Below, piece after piece: positions 42,691-51,860 of a stretch of DNA of 64,000 nt. This stretch comes from Leeuwenhoekiella parthenopeia (GTDB taxonomy: Bacteria; Bacteroidota; Bacteroidia; Flavobacteriales; Flavobacteriaceae): assembly GCF_020782115.1 (NCBI RefSeq), contig NZ_JAJGMW010000010.1, positions 62,001 through 126,000 of the forward strand. The letters are read 5' to 3'. Under the pieces are notes generated by a model, which searched no databases, was not told the DNA's origin, and was given only the letters and a program-made list of their open reading frames with translations. The translations under genes and the position numbers were made by a program. Positions within the stretch are counted from its first letter, which is position 1. Each line of letters opens with the position of its first letter.

Positions 42691-43734
42691 TTATCTCAGG
42701 AGTTTTCGGGTTGATTCGCGTTCAATAAGACTGGTTTCGATATACGTGGTTCCGTATTCTTCGGTCTCATCCTCAGGACGTTCGAGCTTATTAATAAGTA
42801 TAGAAGCTGCCTTGCGTCCCATTTCCTCACCATGCTGACTCACGGCTGTGATACTGGGTACCATGTGCTCTGAAAGTTCACCATCTGTAAAACAAACAAT
42901 AGAAATATCGTCAGGAATACTCTTGCCTGACTGAGCAATTACCCGTGCCGCGTAAACGGCAAAAAGTTCATTAACGGTAAACAAGCCATCCAAATCGTTG
43001 TTCAGGATAAACTCTTTGATACGCTTTTTAGAACCTTCGCCCAAATCGTCAATATTATCCAGTTTTAAGATGCGGTTTTCATCTACTTCAATACCAAAAT
43101 CATCATGTGCATCCAGGTAACCTTCGGTACGCAGGCGTCCTACGCTCACGTAATCTTCGCTGGTGATAATTCCTATTTTACGGCAACCGGAGCGTATTAA
43201 GTGGCTTACGCCTTTTTTGGCCCCCTGTGTATCATTTATAAGTACACGATCACAGGCAATACCTTCTACCACACGGTCAAACATCACCACGGGCATCCCC
43301 TGCTCAATGACTTCATTTAAATGATGATAATCTTCTTTTTGCATGGTTTCCTTTGATACCGAAAGAATAAAACCATCTGTACTGCCATTTGCCAAAAGCT
43401 CCATATTAAGAACTTCCTTATCGAAATCGTTATTGGAAAGGCAAATAATAACATTGTAATTATTCTCACGCGCTTCAGCCTCAATACCGCGTATTACCGT
43501 GGTAAAAAAGTGATGCACAATCTGAGGAATGATAACACCGATGGTATTGGTCTTACGGTTTTTAAGACTCAAGGCAATGTTGTTCGGCTTATAATTGTAA
43601 AGCTTTGCATAAGCTTTGATTTTCTCGCGGGTTTCTTCGCTGATTTCGGGGCTATCTCTCAGCGCTTTAGACACTGTAGAGATGGAAACATCCATCTCTT
43701 TAGCGATTGATTTAAGGGTTAATTTCCTTTTCAT
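42691..43734 (-). CDS. LacI-family transcriptional regulator
   Basis: The 347-residue protein starts with a helix-turn-helix and hinge (LTLKSIAKEMDVSISTVSKALRDSPEISEETREKI) and continues with a periplasmic-binding-protein-like sensor domain (NTIGVIIPQIVHHFFTTVIRGIEAEARE, quoted in part: VIIPQIVHHFF). It probably represses both its own operon (with pgmB and GH65) and the divergent GH32 operon in the absence of a sugar effector. A near-perfect 16-bp palindrome with a central CG at 43801-43816 in the shared 134-bp gap is the likely operator. Confidence 0.9.
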   Translation of the reverse strand: MKRKLTLKSIAKEMDVSISTVSKALRDSPEISEETREKIKAYAKLYNYKPNNIALSLKNRKTNTIGVIIPQIVHHFFTTVIRGIEAEARENNYNVIICLSNNDFDKEVLNMELLANGSTDGFILSVSKETMQKEDYHHLNEVIEQGMPVVMFDRVVEGIACDRVLINDTQGAKKGVSHLIRSGCRKIGIITSEDYVSVGRLRTEGYLDAHDDFGIEVDENRILKLDNIDDLGEGSKKRIKEFILNNDLDGLFTVNELFAVYAARVIAQSGKSIPDDISIVCFTDGELSEHMVPSITAVSQHGEEMGRKAASILINKLERPEDETEEYGTTYIETSLIERESTRKLLR

Positions 43735-43800
43735 GGGTATTCTAGTATAATTCTGTAGGTTTACGTATAATTTTATCCATTACGCGTGCAAATTTAACCA

Positions 43801-43816
43801 ACTAAATCGATTAAGT
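43801..43816. promoter_or_regulatory. Candidate LacI-family operator in the divergent lacI/GH32 gap
   Basis: ACTAAATCGATTAAGT is a 16-bp palindrome with one mismatched pair, centred on AATCGATT. It lies 67 bp from the regulator start and 53 bp from the GH32 start, where it could control both directions. Confidence 0.5.
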
Positions 43817-43868
43817 TTACTTGAATTATGCTAACTTTCGATGCTATTTTAATCAAACAATGTTGATT

Positions 43869-45428
43869 ATGTTCAAAAATCTAGGCATAACCTGCGCATT
43901 ACTGTCTCTATTCTGGTCCTGTAAAACAGACCCGTCTCAAAATTTAAACCCTAAAGATACAGCAGATATGTTATATCACGAAAATTTTCGTCCAAAATAC
44001 CACTTTAGCCCAAAATCACACTGGATGAACGACCCAAACGGGCTGGTTTATCACAAGGGCACCTATCATTTATATTATCAGTTTTACCCCGATTCGACCG
44101 TATGGGGACCCATGCACTGGGGTCACGCAACCAGTGATAATCTCAGAGACTGGAAACACCAGCCCATTGCGCTTGAGCCGGATTCGCTGGGATATATCTT
44201 TTCGGGCAGTGCGGTGATTGATCATCAAAACACTTCCGGTTTTGGGACTGAAGAAAACCCGCCGCTGGTTGCCATGTTCACCTATCACGAGCCTAACGGT
44301 GCGCAGGCCAAAACAAACGATTACCAGTATCAGGGAATCGCCTACAGCCTCGATAACGGCAAAACCTTTACCAAATATGAAGGCAATCCCGTAGTACCCA
44401 ATACCGAAGGTTTTATCGACTTCAGAGATCCTAAAGTATTTTGGCACGAAGCTTCCCAAAAATGGATTTTAATACTGGTGGCGGGTGACCGCGCTTTATT
44501 TTACAATTCAGAAAATCTTAAAGACTGGAATTATTTGAGCGAATTTGGAAAAGACACCGGCGCTCATGGCGGCGTCTGGGAATGTCCTGATCTCTTTCCG
44601 CTGAAAGTCGCAGAGACCGGCGAGACCAAATGGGTATTACTCATCAGCATCAATCCGGGTGCACCAAACAGCGGCTCGGGAACGCAATACTTTGTGGGCG
44701 AATTTGACGGTGAACACTTTACCACTTCACAAACCGAAGAGCTTTGGATTGATCTGGGACGTGATAATTACGCCGGAATTACCTACAACAACCTGCCCGG
44801 GGAGGATCGCATCTTTATAGGCTGGATGAGCAACTGGGAATACGGCCAGCAGGTACCTACCGAAAAATGGCGCAGCGCGATGACGCTTCCGCGAAAGCTG
44901 AACTTGCATAACAACAACGGGTATTTTTTAAGCAACTTCCCGGTTGCTGCGATAACTGACCAATTAGAAAAGCAAAAACCCGAAACGATAAAGGAAGACG
45001 GAATCCTTCATTTTAAAAATCCTAAACTCAATCAAGCCGAAATTTCTTTTAGTCTGCCATCACCCGTGACTGACTTTGAAATTATGCTGAGCAATGATGA
45101 CGGGGAGCGTTTAAGCATTAGCTATAACGCTGCGCAAAACACGTATAGTCTTGACCGTTCCCTAAGCGGACTCACCGATTTTGCCGATAGTTTTGCCAAA
45201 CCCGTTATGAAAGCCCCGGCCCGGTTCACAGCGGGGGATTCCGTACCTTTTTCGATCTTTTTGGATACCTCATCCATAGAATTTTTTGCCGATGGTGGAG
45301 CAAATGCACTCACAGCCGTATTTTTCCCTAAAAAACCCTATACCCATTTTCAATTGAAGACCGACGCCCCGGTTTCTGAACTGAGCCTGACCCCTATCCC
45401 GTCAATCTGGAATACCGAAAACCAATAA
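43869..45428 (+). CDS. Glycoside hydrolase family 32 lipoprotein (levanase/fructanase type)
   Basis: The start at ATG 43869 places the lipobox FWSC at Cys18 of a 519-residue product. The three GH32 catalytic motifs are clear: WMNDPNG with nucleophile Asp55, FRDPKVFW with the transition-state Asp, and WECPDLFPL with the acid/base Glu. A C-terminal beta-sandwich follows. It should release fructose from levan, inulin or sucrose at the cell surface or in the periplasm. The next genes, a sugar porter and a fructokinase, take up and phosphorylate the product. A one-mismatch GCTTTCGCGAAAGC site lies inside at 44885. Confidence 0.92.
   Translation: MFKNLGITCALLSLFWSCKTDPSQNLNPKDTADMLYHENFRPKYHFSPKSHWMNDPNGLVYHKGTYHLYYQFYPDSTVWGPMHWGHATSDNLRDWKHQPIALEPDSLGYIFSGSAVIDHQNTSGFGTEENPPLVAMFTYHEPNGAQAKTNDYQYQGIAYSLDNGKTFTKYEGNPVVPNTEGFIDFRDPKVFWHEASQKWILILVAGDRALFYNSENLKDWNYLSEFGKDTGAHGGVWECPDLFPLKVAETGETKWVLLISINPGAPNSGSGTQYFVGEFDGEHFTTSQTEELWIDLGRDNYAGITYNNLPGEDRIFIGWMSNWEYGQQVPTEKWRSAMTLPRKLNLHNNNGYFLSNFPVAAITDQLEKQKPETIKEDGILHFKNPKLNQAEISFSLPSPVTDFEIMLSNDDGERLSISYNAAQNTYSLDRSLSGLTDFADSFAKPVMKAPARFTAGDSVPFSIFLDTSSIEFFADGGANALTAVFFPKKPYTHFQLKTDAPVSELSLTPIPSIWNTENQ
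44885..44898. repeat. Near-copy of the GCTTTCGCGAAAGC palindrome
   Basis: GCTTCCGCGAAAGC differs from the 14-mer at one base and lies in the GH32 coding sequence. It may be coincidental or a decayed site. Confidence 0.4.
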
Positions 45429-45449
45429 AAAAACACAACCTAATTTATT

Positions 45450-46787
45450 ATGAAAGCAGTACAAAAATGGTCAATAACCGTAGCGCTTGCCGGATTTCTC
45501 TTCGGTTTTGATACCGTAGTAATTTCGGGAGCTAACTTACCGGTACGCGAACTCTGGAATTTATCGCCCTGGTTTCATGGACTCTTTATCATGTCTATGG
45601 CGCTTTGGGGTACGGTTCTAGGCTCACTCACCGGCGGCATACCCTGTGATCGTTTTGGACGCAAAAAAACCCTGTTCTGGATTGGGGTGCTGTATTTTGT
45701 ATCTGCGATAGGTTCGGCTTTATCGCCAGATCCTTATCTGTTCTCGTTCTTCCGGTTTATTGGCGGGGTGGGCGTAGGCGCTTCTTCGGTAGCAGCACCT
45801 ACCTATATTTCTGAAATTTCAACAGCCTCAAACCGTGGTAAACTGGTGGCGTTGTACCAATTCAATATTGTTTTTGGGATCCTGATCGCGTTTTTCTCCA
45901 ATTATCTGCTTGAAGGTTTTCAGGGTGCAAACGACTGGCGCTGGATGCTCGGCGTAGAAGGCATTCCTGCTATTCTTTATGTAATACTGGTTTTGAGCGT
46001 GCCTGAAAGTCCGCGCTGGCTTTTACATAAAAAGAAAGACGAAAAATCAGCTTTTGAAATTCTCAACCGGGTGTACCCAAAAGCGGAAGTACAGCAAAAA
46101 ATTGACGCTATTAAAACCGAACTTGCCAAAACTTCAGACGAGGTCACCTTGTTTACCAAACGCTATAAAAAACCGCTCATTCTGGCATTTTTGATCGCCT
46201 TTTTCAATCAGATTTCGGGTATCAATTTCATTTTATATTATGCTCCTGAAATTTTGGTAAAAGCCGGTTTAGCGACTGAAGATTCGTTGTTCAACTCGAT
46301 CTCCATAGGTTTTGTGAACCTGATTTTCACCTTTGTGGGTGTGGGTCTGATTGACAAACTGGGCCGCAGAACCCTGATGTACATCGGTTCGCTGGGTTAC
46401 ATTATAAGCCTTTCGACTGTAGCCTGGTGTTTTTACGCTTCGGCAAGCCCTACCTTGCTGCTCGCGTTTATTTTGGTGTTCATTGCCTCGCACGCTGTGG
46501 GACAGGGCGCCGTGATCTGGGTTTTTATTTCTGAAATTTTCCCGAACAAAGTACGTGCCTACGGGCAATCCTGGGGAACCGGAACCCACTGGGTTTTCGC
46601 AGCCTTAATAACCTTACTCACCCCTGTATTTTTAGACGGTGACGACGGCATCTTTAAAGACAATCCCTGGCCTATTTTTGCGTTTTTTGCCTTTATGATG
46701 GTGCTGCAATTGCTGTTCACTAAATTCATGATGCCTGAAACCAAAGGTATTTCGCTCGAAGAGCTGGAAGAAAAACTATTAAAGTAA
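45450..46787 (+). CDS. MFS sugar porter (fructose/hexose uptake)
   Basis: The 445-residue transporter has twelve helices and the sugar-porter signatures GGIPCDRFGRKKTLF after helix 2, PESPRWLLHKKK in the central loop, DKLGRRTLMYIG after helix 8 and PETKGISLEELEE at the C-terminus. It is a proton-linked hexose symporter type. It lies 21 bp after the GH32 gene and 48 bp before fructokinase, so fructose is the likely substrate. A role in taking up the alpha-glucoside used by GH65 is possible, because the GH65 operon has no transporter of its own here. Confidence 0.88.
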   Translation: MKAVQKWSITVALAGFLFGFDTVVISGANLPVRELWNLSPWFHGLFIMSMALWGTVLGSLTGGIPCDRFGRKKTLFWIGVLYFVSAIGSALSPDPYLFSFFRFIGGVGVGASSVAAPTYISEISTASNRGKLVALYQFNIVFGILIAFFSNYLLEGFQGANDWRWMLGVEGIPAILYVILVLSVPESPRWLLHKKKDEKSAFEILNRVYPKAEVQQKIDAIKTELAKTSDEVTLFTKRYKKPLILAFLIAFFNQISGINFILYYAPEILVKAGLATEDSLFNSISIGFVNLIFTFVGVGLIDKLGRRTLMYIGSLGYIISLSTVAWCFYASASPTLLLAFILVFIASHAVGQGAVIWVFISEIFPNKVRAYGQSWGTGTHWVFAALITLLTPVFLDGDDGIFKDNPWPIFAFFAFMMVLQLLFTKFMMPETKGISLEELEEKLLK

Positions 46788-46835
46788 ATCACTCTAAATC
46801 AAACTAACTAGTAAGATCTGTAAACCCGTAATGCT

Positions 46836-47729
46836 ATGAAAGACTCCTTAAAAGCAGTAAGCTATGGTGAAATCCTTTGGGATGTATTTCCTGACGGAAA
46901 AAAACTGGGCGGTGCCCCGCTTAATCTTTGTCTTCGCCTAAAAAGTCTTGGAGTTTCCACAACCATGATCAGCCGTCTGGGAACCGATGCTCTGGCTGAA
47001 GAAACCCGGGCTAAACTAGATGTGCTTGATTTAAACCAAAGCCTCATTCAGGAGGACGATGAACTCGAAACCGGGCAGGTACTGGTTACACTTGACGATT
47101 CCGGTAGTGCTTCTTACGAGATTAAAGAGCCCGTTGCCTGGGATGCTATTTCCATCTCTAACGAAAACATGAAAGCGGTCTCTCATGCCGATTTGTTTGT
47201 GTTTGGCTCTCTGGCAGCCCGGTGTGAAACGTCACGTGCAACTTTAAAAGAACTGCTTCCGCAAAGTAAATATGCCGTTTTTGATGTAAACCTTCGGGCA
47301 CCGCACTATAAAATGGAGCATTTGGTGCAGTTTATGAAACAGGCGCAAATGGTTAAAATGAATGACGAGGAACTGGAGATACTTGCGGAGCATTTCGGTA
47401 TAAAAAGCGGTGCTATTGAAGATCAACTGGCTCAGTTAAGCAAAGAAACCAACACTTCACTGATCTGCGTCACGCTGGGGAAAGCGGGCGCTGTACTCTA
47501 CAAAGACGGAAAATTATACTCACATCCCGGTTATCCCACCACTGTGGTTGATACCGTTGGGGCGGGAGATTCGTTTTTGGGCGGACTGCTTTACCAACTT
47601 TTTAAAGAAGAATCGGAACCCGAATATGCGCTGGGCTTTGCCTGTGCTTTGGGGGCTATGGTCGCCGGTAAAAAAGGTGCCAACCCCAAAATCACCAAAG
47701 ACGAGATTTTAGATAAGATGGAGGAATAA
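46836..47729 (+). CDS. PfkB-family fructokinase
   Basis: The 297-residue enzyme has the ribokinase-fold motifs: GEILWDVFPDGKKLGGAPLNLCLRL at the N-terminus (quoted in part, GEILWDVFPDG and GGAPLNL), and VDTVGAGDSFLGGLLY near residues 229-244, with the catalytic Asp in GAGDS. It should phosphorylate fructose to fructose 6-phosphate after import by the MFS porter. It is the last gene of the GH32 operon, and a hairpin made from TTCAAGGTTCA repeats follows immediately. Other PfkB substrates cannot be excluded, but the context strongly suggests fructose. Confidence 0.88.
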   Translation: MKDSLKAVSYGEILWDVFPDGKKLGGAPLNLCLRLKSLGVSTTMISRLGTDALAEETRAKLDVLDLNQSLIQEDDELETGQVLVTLDDSGSASYEIKEPVAWDAISISNENMKAVSHADLFVFGSLAARCETSRATLKELLPQSKYAVFDVNLRAPHYKMEHLVQFMKQAQMVKMNDEELEILAEHFGIKSGAIEDQLAQLSKETNTSLICVTLGKAGAVLYKDGKLYSHPGYPTTVVDTVGAGDSFLGGLLYQLFKEESEPEYALGFACALGAMVAGKKGANPKITKDEILDKMEE

Positions 47730-47789
47730 TTCAAGGTTCAAAACTTAAGATTCAAGGTTCAGATTTGAAATTTTGAACCTTTGAATCTT
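47730..47789. terminator. Convergent-gene hairpin built of TTCAAGGTTCA repeats
   Basis: TTCAAGGTTCA occurs twice in direct order (47730-47740, 47751-47761). AAGATTCAAGGTTCA (47747-47761) pairs with TGAACCTTTGAATCTT (47774-47789) apart from one extra base. It fills the gap between two convergent genes and probably terminates both. Similar repeats occur in other Flavobacteriaceae, from memory. Confidence 0.6.
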
Positions 47790-47794
47790 GAACT

Positions 47795-49225
47795 TTAAAT
47801 TTTTTCCGCAACGGCTTCACACAAATCAATGGTCTCTTTGACGTGATCAAAGGTAGTACGCGGATTTATCAAACACATACGCAATACGATTTGTCCATTT
47901 AGAATCGTGGTTACCAGCATCGCCTCACGCGATTGTACTACCGCTTCCGATATTTTTGAATTGAGCTTATCGAGTTCAGCTTCAGAATATTTTTTATCAA
48001 TAGGATTGTACCTAAAATTGATGATCGCAAGCGTTGATGGCGAGACTACTTCCCATTTTTTGCTCTTACGTAAAAGACTTTCGGTCGCATCACAAAGTTT
48101 AAAATTGTAATCTATGGCTTCGCGAAAAGCTTTCAGTCCAAAAGTTTTGATACTCATGTAAAATTTAAGCGCCCGGAATCTGCGCGTAAGTTGGATGCCG
48201 TGATCGTAAAAATTGATTTCAGAACTGTTTCCTTCTACATCTTTAAGATATTCGGGCTTTTCGGTAAACGTACCGCTCAGCCATTTGTGATTGCGCACCA
48301 GTAAACAGCCCATCTCATAGGGCTGGTAAAACCACTTGTGCGGATCAACGGTTAAGGAATCGGCTTTATCAACACCTTTCAGCAATTGTTTTCCGTCTTT
48401 CGCCAAAATAGCCGCTCCGCCATAAGCCCCGTCAATGTGAAACCAAAGATCTTCGGCCTTTGCGATTTCAGAAAGTTCGGTGAGCTGATCAACCGTTCCC
48501 GTATTGGTCGTCCCGGCTGAAGCCAACAGGCAAAAAGGTTTCCAGCCTTCCAATCGGTCTTTATTAATCGCGTTTTTAAGCTTGTTAATGGCAAATTTAA
48601 ACTCCATATCGGTTGGGATGATGCGTATTTGCTCTTTGGTAAAACCCATCACCCGTATCGCTTTTACATTAGAGGAATGCGCCTGATCTGAAAGATAGAT
48701 AACCGCTTTCGAAAAATCATCGCCGCATTTTACATTACGGGCGGTAACCAAAGCCGTGAGGTTGGCCATAGAACCTCCGCTGGTAAAAATACCGCCACCC
48801 CGCTTTTTAGGGAAGCCATACAGATTAAGCAGCCAGTTGATGGTAATGATCTCCAGTTCGGCAGCTGCCGGAGAAGCAGCCCAGCCTCCTGAAAAGACAT
48901 TAAAACCGGTCGCCAGGGTATCGGCCAAAACACTTACAAAATTGCTGGGTCCCGGGACAAAGGAGAAAAACTTGGGATGGCTCAAGAGATTGATATGCGG
49001 AATCACTTTTTCCATCACGCCCTGCATCACCGTTTCAAAAGAAGTAGCCTCTTCGGGTGCGTTTTCGGTTAACAGCTCATCCATCTCGGCTCTGCTGGCC
49101 ACAGCCACAGGTTTTTTAGATTCCTGCCCCGCGTGATGGGCGACTAAGGCATCTACCACCTTATAGCCATATTCACGCATTTGAGCTTCGGTCAACTCCA
49201 AACGAGCCTCTGTTTTTGCTTTCAT
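47795..49225 (-). CDS. Group II PLP-dependent amino-acid decarboxylase (aromatic-L-amino-acid decarboxylase-like)
   Basis: The 476-residue enzyme belongs to the AADC/GAD/HDC family. The N-terminal HPKFFSFVPGPSNFVSVLAD is the family substrate region, FTSGGSMANLTAL is the PLP-phosphate loop, FHIDGAYGGAAIL holds the PLP-ring Asp, and TVDPHKWFYQPYEMG contains the Schiff-base Lys. It decarboxylates an aromatic or acidic amino acid, but the exact substrate cannot be told from motifs. It stands alone with its own -7 element and no linked transporter. Confidence 0.86.
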   Translation of the reverse strand: MKAKTEARLELTEAQMREYGYKVVDALVAHHAGQESKKPVAVASRAEMDELLTENAPEEATSFETVMQGVMEKVIPHINLLSHPKFFSFVPGPSNFVSVLADTLATGFNVFSGGWAASPAAAELEIITINWLLNLYGFPKKRGGGIFTSGGSMANLTALVTARNVKCGDDFSKAVIYLSDQAHSSNVKAIRVMGFTKEQIRIIPTDMEFKFAINKLKNAINKDRLEGWKPFCLLASAGTTNTGTVDQLTELSEIAKAEDLWFHIDGAYGGAAILAKDGKQLLKGVDKADSLTVDPHKWFYQPYEMGCLLVRNHKWLSGTFTEKPEYLKDVEGNSSEINFYDHGIQLTRRFRALKFYMSIKTFGLKAFREAIDYNFKLCDATESLLRKSKKWEVVSPSTLAIINFRYNPIDKKYSEAELDKLNSKISEAVVQSREAMLVTTILNGQIVLRMCLINPRTTFDHVKETIDLCEAVAEKI

Positions 49226-49239
49226 CTTTCGGTTTTTGG

Positions 49240-49247
49240 CAAAATTA
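49240..49247 (-). promoter_or_regulatory. Promoter of the decarboxylase gene: -7 TAATTTTG with -33 TTG
   Basis: TAATTTTG fits TAnnTTTG, 14 nt upstream of ATG 49225. A TTG on the minus strand at 49269-49271 gives a 21-nt spacer, within the Bacteroidota range. Confidence 0.55.
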
Positions 49248-49363
49248 AGTTTTTAAAATACCATAGCGCAATGCTCAACACCAGTAGTCATTTCATTTAA
49301 CGCTTTAAAACCAAATTTTAGAATACTTTAAGACCCAAATCTCAACAGAATTTAGATTTGCAA

Positions 49364-49371
49364 TACCTTTG
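49364..49371 (+). promoter_or_regulatory. -7 promoter element TACCTTTG
   Basis: It fits TAnnTTTG and lies 23 nt before the TTG start of the potassium transporter. Confidence 0.5.
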
Positions 49372-49394
49372 CGCATATTCTTAATGTTTGGGAT

Positions 49395-51161
49395 TTGAAC
49401 GACACTTCAGCAAAATCTAAGTTCCTCAAAACGATTTACCGTACAGCTTTTATACTGAGCCTGATTGGTGTTTTTGCTTTTATCATCGACTTTGGTTACG
49501 AACAGTCTTCAACCATACAGCGGGCGCTCAATGCTTTTTACCTGATTATTCTGTTTATTGGTATTGGGGCCACACTTACGCGGTATTTTGCCGAACACAT
49601 CAAACGCAGCAGGCAGGTGGTCTTGTTTGATTATGCCAGTATTGCTGTTACCATCTACATCATTGCCATACATTTTCTGGGCCAGGAAGCTAACCGGCAT
49701 CTCGATTTCCTATACAACGACAACTGGATCAAAGTAGCGATTTTACTCACGTTTATACGGGAATTTGCCGAGCAAAAAGTTTCCTATAAAAAAAGTGCGC
49801 TAAACCCGGCTCAGCTCTTTATTGTAAGCTTTTTGGGAATCATTGTACTGGGTGCATTTTTACTGATGCTTCCCAATGCTACCTACGAGGGAATCAGTTT
49901 TCTGGATGCCTTGTTTACCTCAACCAGTGCCGTTTGCGTAACCGGTTTGATTGTGGTAGATACCGGAAGCTATTTTACAGCCTTTGGTCAAAATATCATC
50001 GTTTTTCTTATTCAGCTTGGCGGACTGGGCATTCTTACTTTTGCCAGTTACTTCAGCTACTTTTTTAAAGGCGTTTCTTCCTTTGAGAATCAGGTGATGC
50101 TGAGTGATATGAACAATTCCAAGAAAATTGGCGAGGTTTTTTCAACGCTGAAACGCATTCTGGCCATTACTTTTTCTATCGAAATTGTAGGCGCATTTCT
50201 CATTTTTTTAAGCCTAAAGGCGAAAGTGCTTCCCGAATTGGGTGACCGCATCGCTTTTTCTATTTTCCACTCGGTTTCCGCTTTTTGCAACGCCGGGTTT
50301 TCAACCTTATCAAACGGTATTTACGACATCAACTACCGCTATAACTACGGCTTGCAGCTCACGTTAATCGCGCTGTTTGTCTTTGGCGGACTCGGTTTCC
50401 CCATTGTGATCAACGTTTTGCGGTATTTGAAATATAAAATCATCAAACCCCTTTCAGACCGGGATCACGAGATTGTTTACAAGCCATGGTTGCTTAGTCT
50501 AAGCAGTCGCATAACGCTTATAACCACCAGCAGTCTTTTGCTTATCGGTACCGTTTTGGTCTACATCAACGAATACTCCAACACGCTTGCAGAGCACAAC
50601 GGTTTTGGGAAAGTGGTAACTGCGCTATTTGGTGCCGCGACCCCGCGTACAGCAGGTTTCAATACGGTAGATATGAATCAGCTTCACTTTTCTACCCTGA
50701 TGCTTATCTTTTTATTGATGTGGGTGGGAGCCTCACCCGCTTCAACCGGAGGGGGTATTAAAACCAGCACCTTTGCCATCGCGACTCTTAACTTTTTCAG
50801 CCTTGCTAAAGGAAAAACCCGCATCGAGGTGTACCGCCGCGAGATTGCAGAAATTTCGGTACGCCGGGCGTTTGCTATTATTTCGCTTTCTTTGGTTGTC
50901 ATCGGGTTTGCGGTGATCGCGATTTCGAGTTTCGATTCCCAAAAAACGCTGCTCAGCATTGCTTTTGAATGCTTTTCGGCTTACAGTACGGTAGGACTCA
51001 GTCTGGGTATTACTTCAAGTCTTTCGGCAGCAAGCAAAGGAGTGATTATTGCGGTTATGTTTATAGGAAGAGTAAGTATGCTTACCCTGATGATCGCATT
51101 ATTTAGAAAAGTAAAACAACAGGCATACCGCTATCCTACCGAAGAAATTTTAATCAATTAA
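49395..51161 (+). CDS. TrkH/KtrB-type potassium uptake channel subunit, TTG start
   Basis: The 588-residue protein begins at TTG 49395. A nearby ATG (49384) is out of frame and stops after four codons, and the next in-frame Met is beyond residue 150. About 180 residues with extra N-terminal helices precede the four M1-P-M2 units of the Trk/Ktr fold. Selectivity-filter regions are readable as TSAVCVTGL, SAFCNAGFS, TPRTAGFNTVD and SAYSTVGLS. It imports potassium, gated by the RCK protein encoded 11 bp downstream. Confidence 0.88.
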   Translation: MNDTSAKSKFLKTIYRTAFILSLIGVFAFIIDFGYEQSSTIQRALNAFYLIILFIGIGATLTRYFAEHIKRSRQVVLFDYASIAVTIYIIAIHFLGQEANRHLDFLYNDNWIKVAILLTFIREFAEQKVSYKKSALNPAQLFIVSFLGIIVLGAFLLMLPNATYEGISFLDALFTSTSAVCVTGLIVVDTGSYFTAFGQNIIVFLIQLGGLGILTFASYFSYFFKGVSSFENQVMLSDMNNSKKIGEVFSTLKRILAITFSIEIVGAFLIFLSLKAKVLPELGDRIAFSIFHSVSAFCNAGFSTLSNGIYDINYRYNYGLQLTLIALFVFGGLGFPIVINVLRYLKYKIIKPLSDRDHEIVYKPWLLSLSSRITLITTSSLLLIGTVLVYINEYSNTLAEHNGFGKVVTALFGAATPRTAGFNTVDMNQLHFSTLMLIFLLMWVGASPASTGGGIKTSTFAIATLNFFSLAKGKTRIEVYRREIAEISVRRAFAIISLSLVVIGFAVIAISSFDSQKTLLSIAFECFSAYSTVGLSLGITSSLSAASKGVIIAVMFIGRVSMLTLMIALFRKVKQQAYRYPTEEILIN

Positions 51162-51172
51162 GACATTCGTTT

Positions 51173-51859
51173 ATGAAATACATCATTATAGGACTTGGTA
51201 GTTTTGGAGCCTCTTTGGCCGAAAAACTCACAGCACAGGGCAATGAAGTTATAGGTATTGACATCAATATGCAGAAGGTAGAGGCGATGAAAGAAAAAAT
51301 ATCCCATACCATTTGCCTCGATGCGACAGACGAACATACCGTAAACGGATTGCCTCTTAAAGATACCGACATTGTAATTGTGGCGATTGGCGAAAATCAG
51401 GGAACCAATGTAATGGTAAGTGCCCTGCTCAAAAACCTGAAAGTGAAAAAACTCATCAGCCGGGCCGTAAACAACCTGCACGAAAATGTACTGAATGCCA
51501 TTGGGGTTGATGAAATCGTGCACCCGGAGCAGGAAAGTGCCGAGCGCTGGGCCAAAAAGTTATGTATGCACGGCGTGGTAGACTCGTTTGAGCTAAATGA
51601 TTATTTCAGTATTGTTGAAGTAAAACTGCCCAGAAAGTATGAGAATAAGACGGTTGAAGATGTTCAATTTAGAGAACGTTATAACCTGCTGGTACTTACC
51701 ACGCTCAAAAATGCGCAGGTTGATACCAATGTAGGCAAAACCAAAACCATCGTAGATGTGCAAAGTGTTGCCACGCCTCATCTGCTGCTCGAAAAAGACG
51801 ATATTTTAGTCTTGTACGGGTCTAATAAGGATATTAAAAAATTCATAAGCGCCTCTTAG
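51173..51859 (+). CDS. TrkA/KtrA-type RCK regulatory subunit
   Basis: The 228-residue cytoplasmic protein has an RCK_N Rossmann domain (IIGLGSFGASLAEKL near residues 4-18, then GIDINMQKVEAM) and an RCK_C domain at about 135-225. It binds a nucleotide and gates the TrkH-like channel encoded just upstream. The stop is followed directly by the end of the convergent outer-membrane gene, one base apart. One RCK unit (about 220 residues) matches KtrA rather than the double-length E. coli TrkA. Confidence 0.9.
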   Translation: MKYIIIGLGSFGASLAEKLTAQGNEVIGIDINMQKVEAMKEKISHTICLDATDEHTVNGLPLKDTDIVIVAIGENQGTNVMVSALLKNLKVKKLISRAVNNLHENVLNAIGVDEIVHPEQESAERWAKKLCMHGVVDSFELNDYFSIVEVKLPRKYENKTVEDVQFRERYNLLVLTTLKNAQVDTNVGKTKTIVDVQSVATPHLLLEKDDILVLYGSNKDIKKFISAS

Positions 51860-51860
51860 A

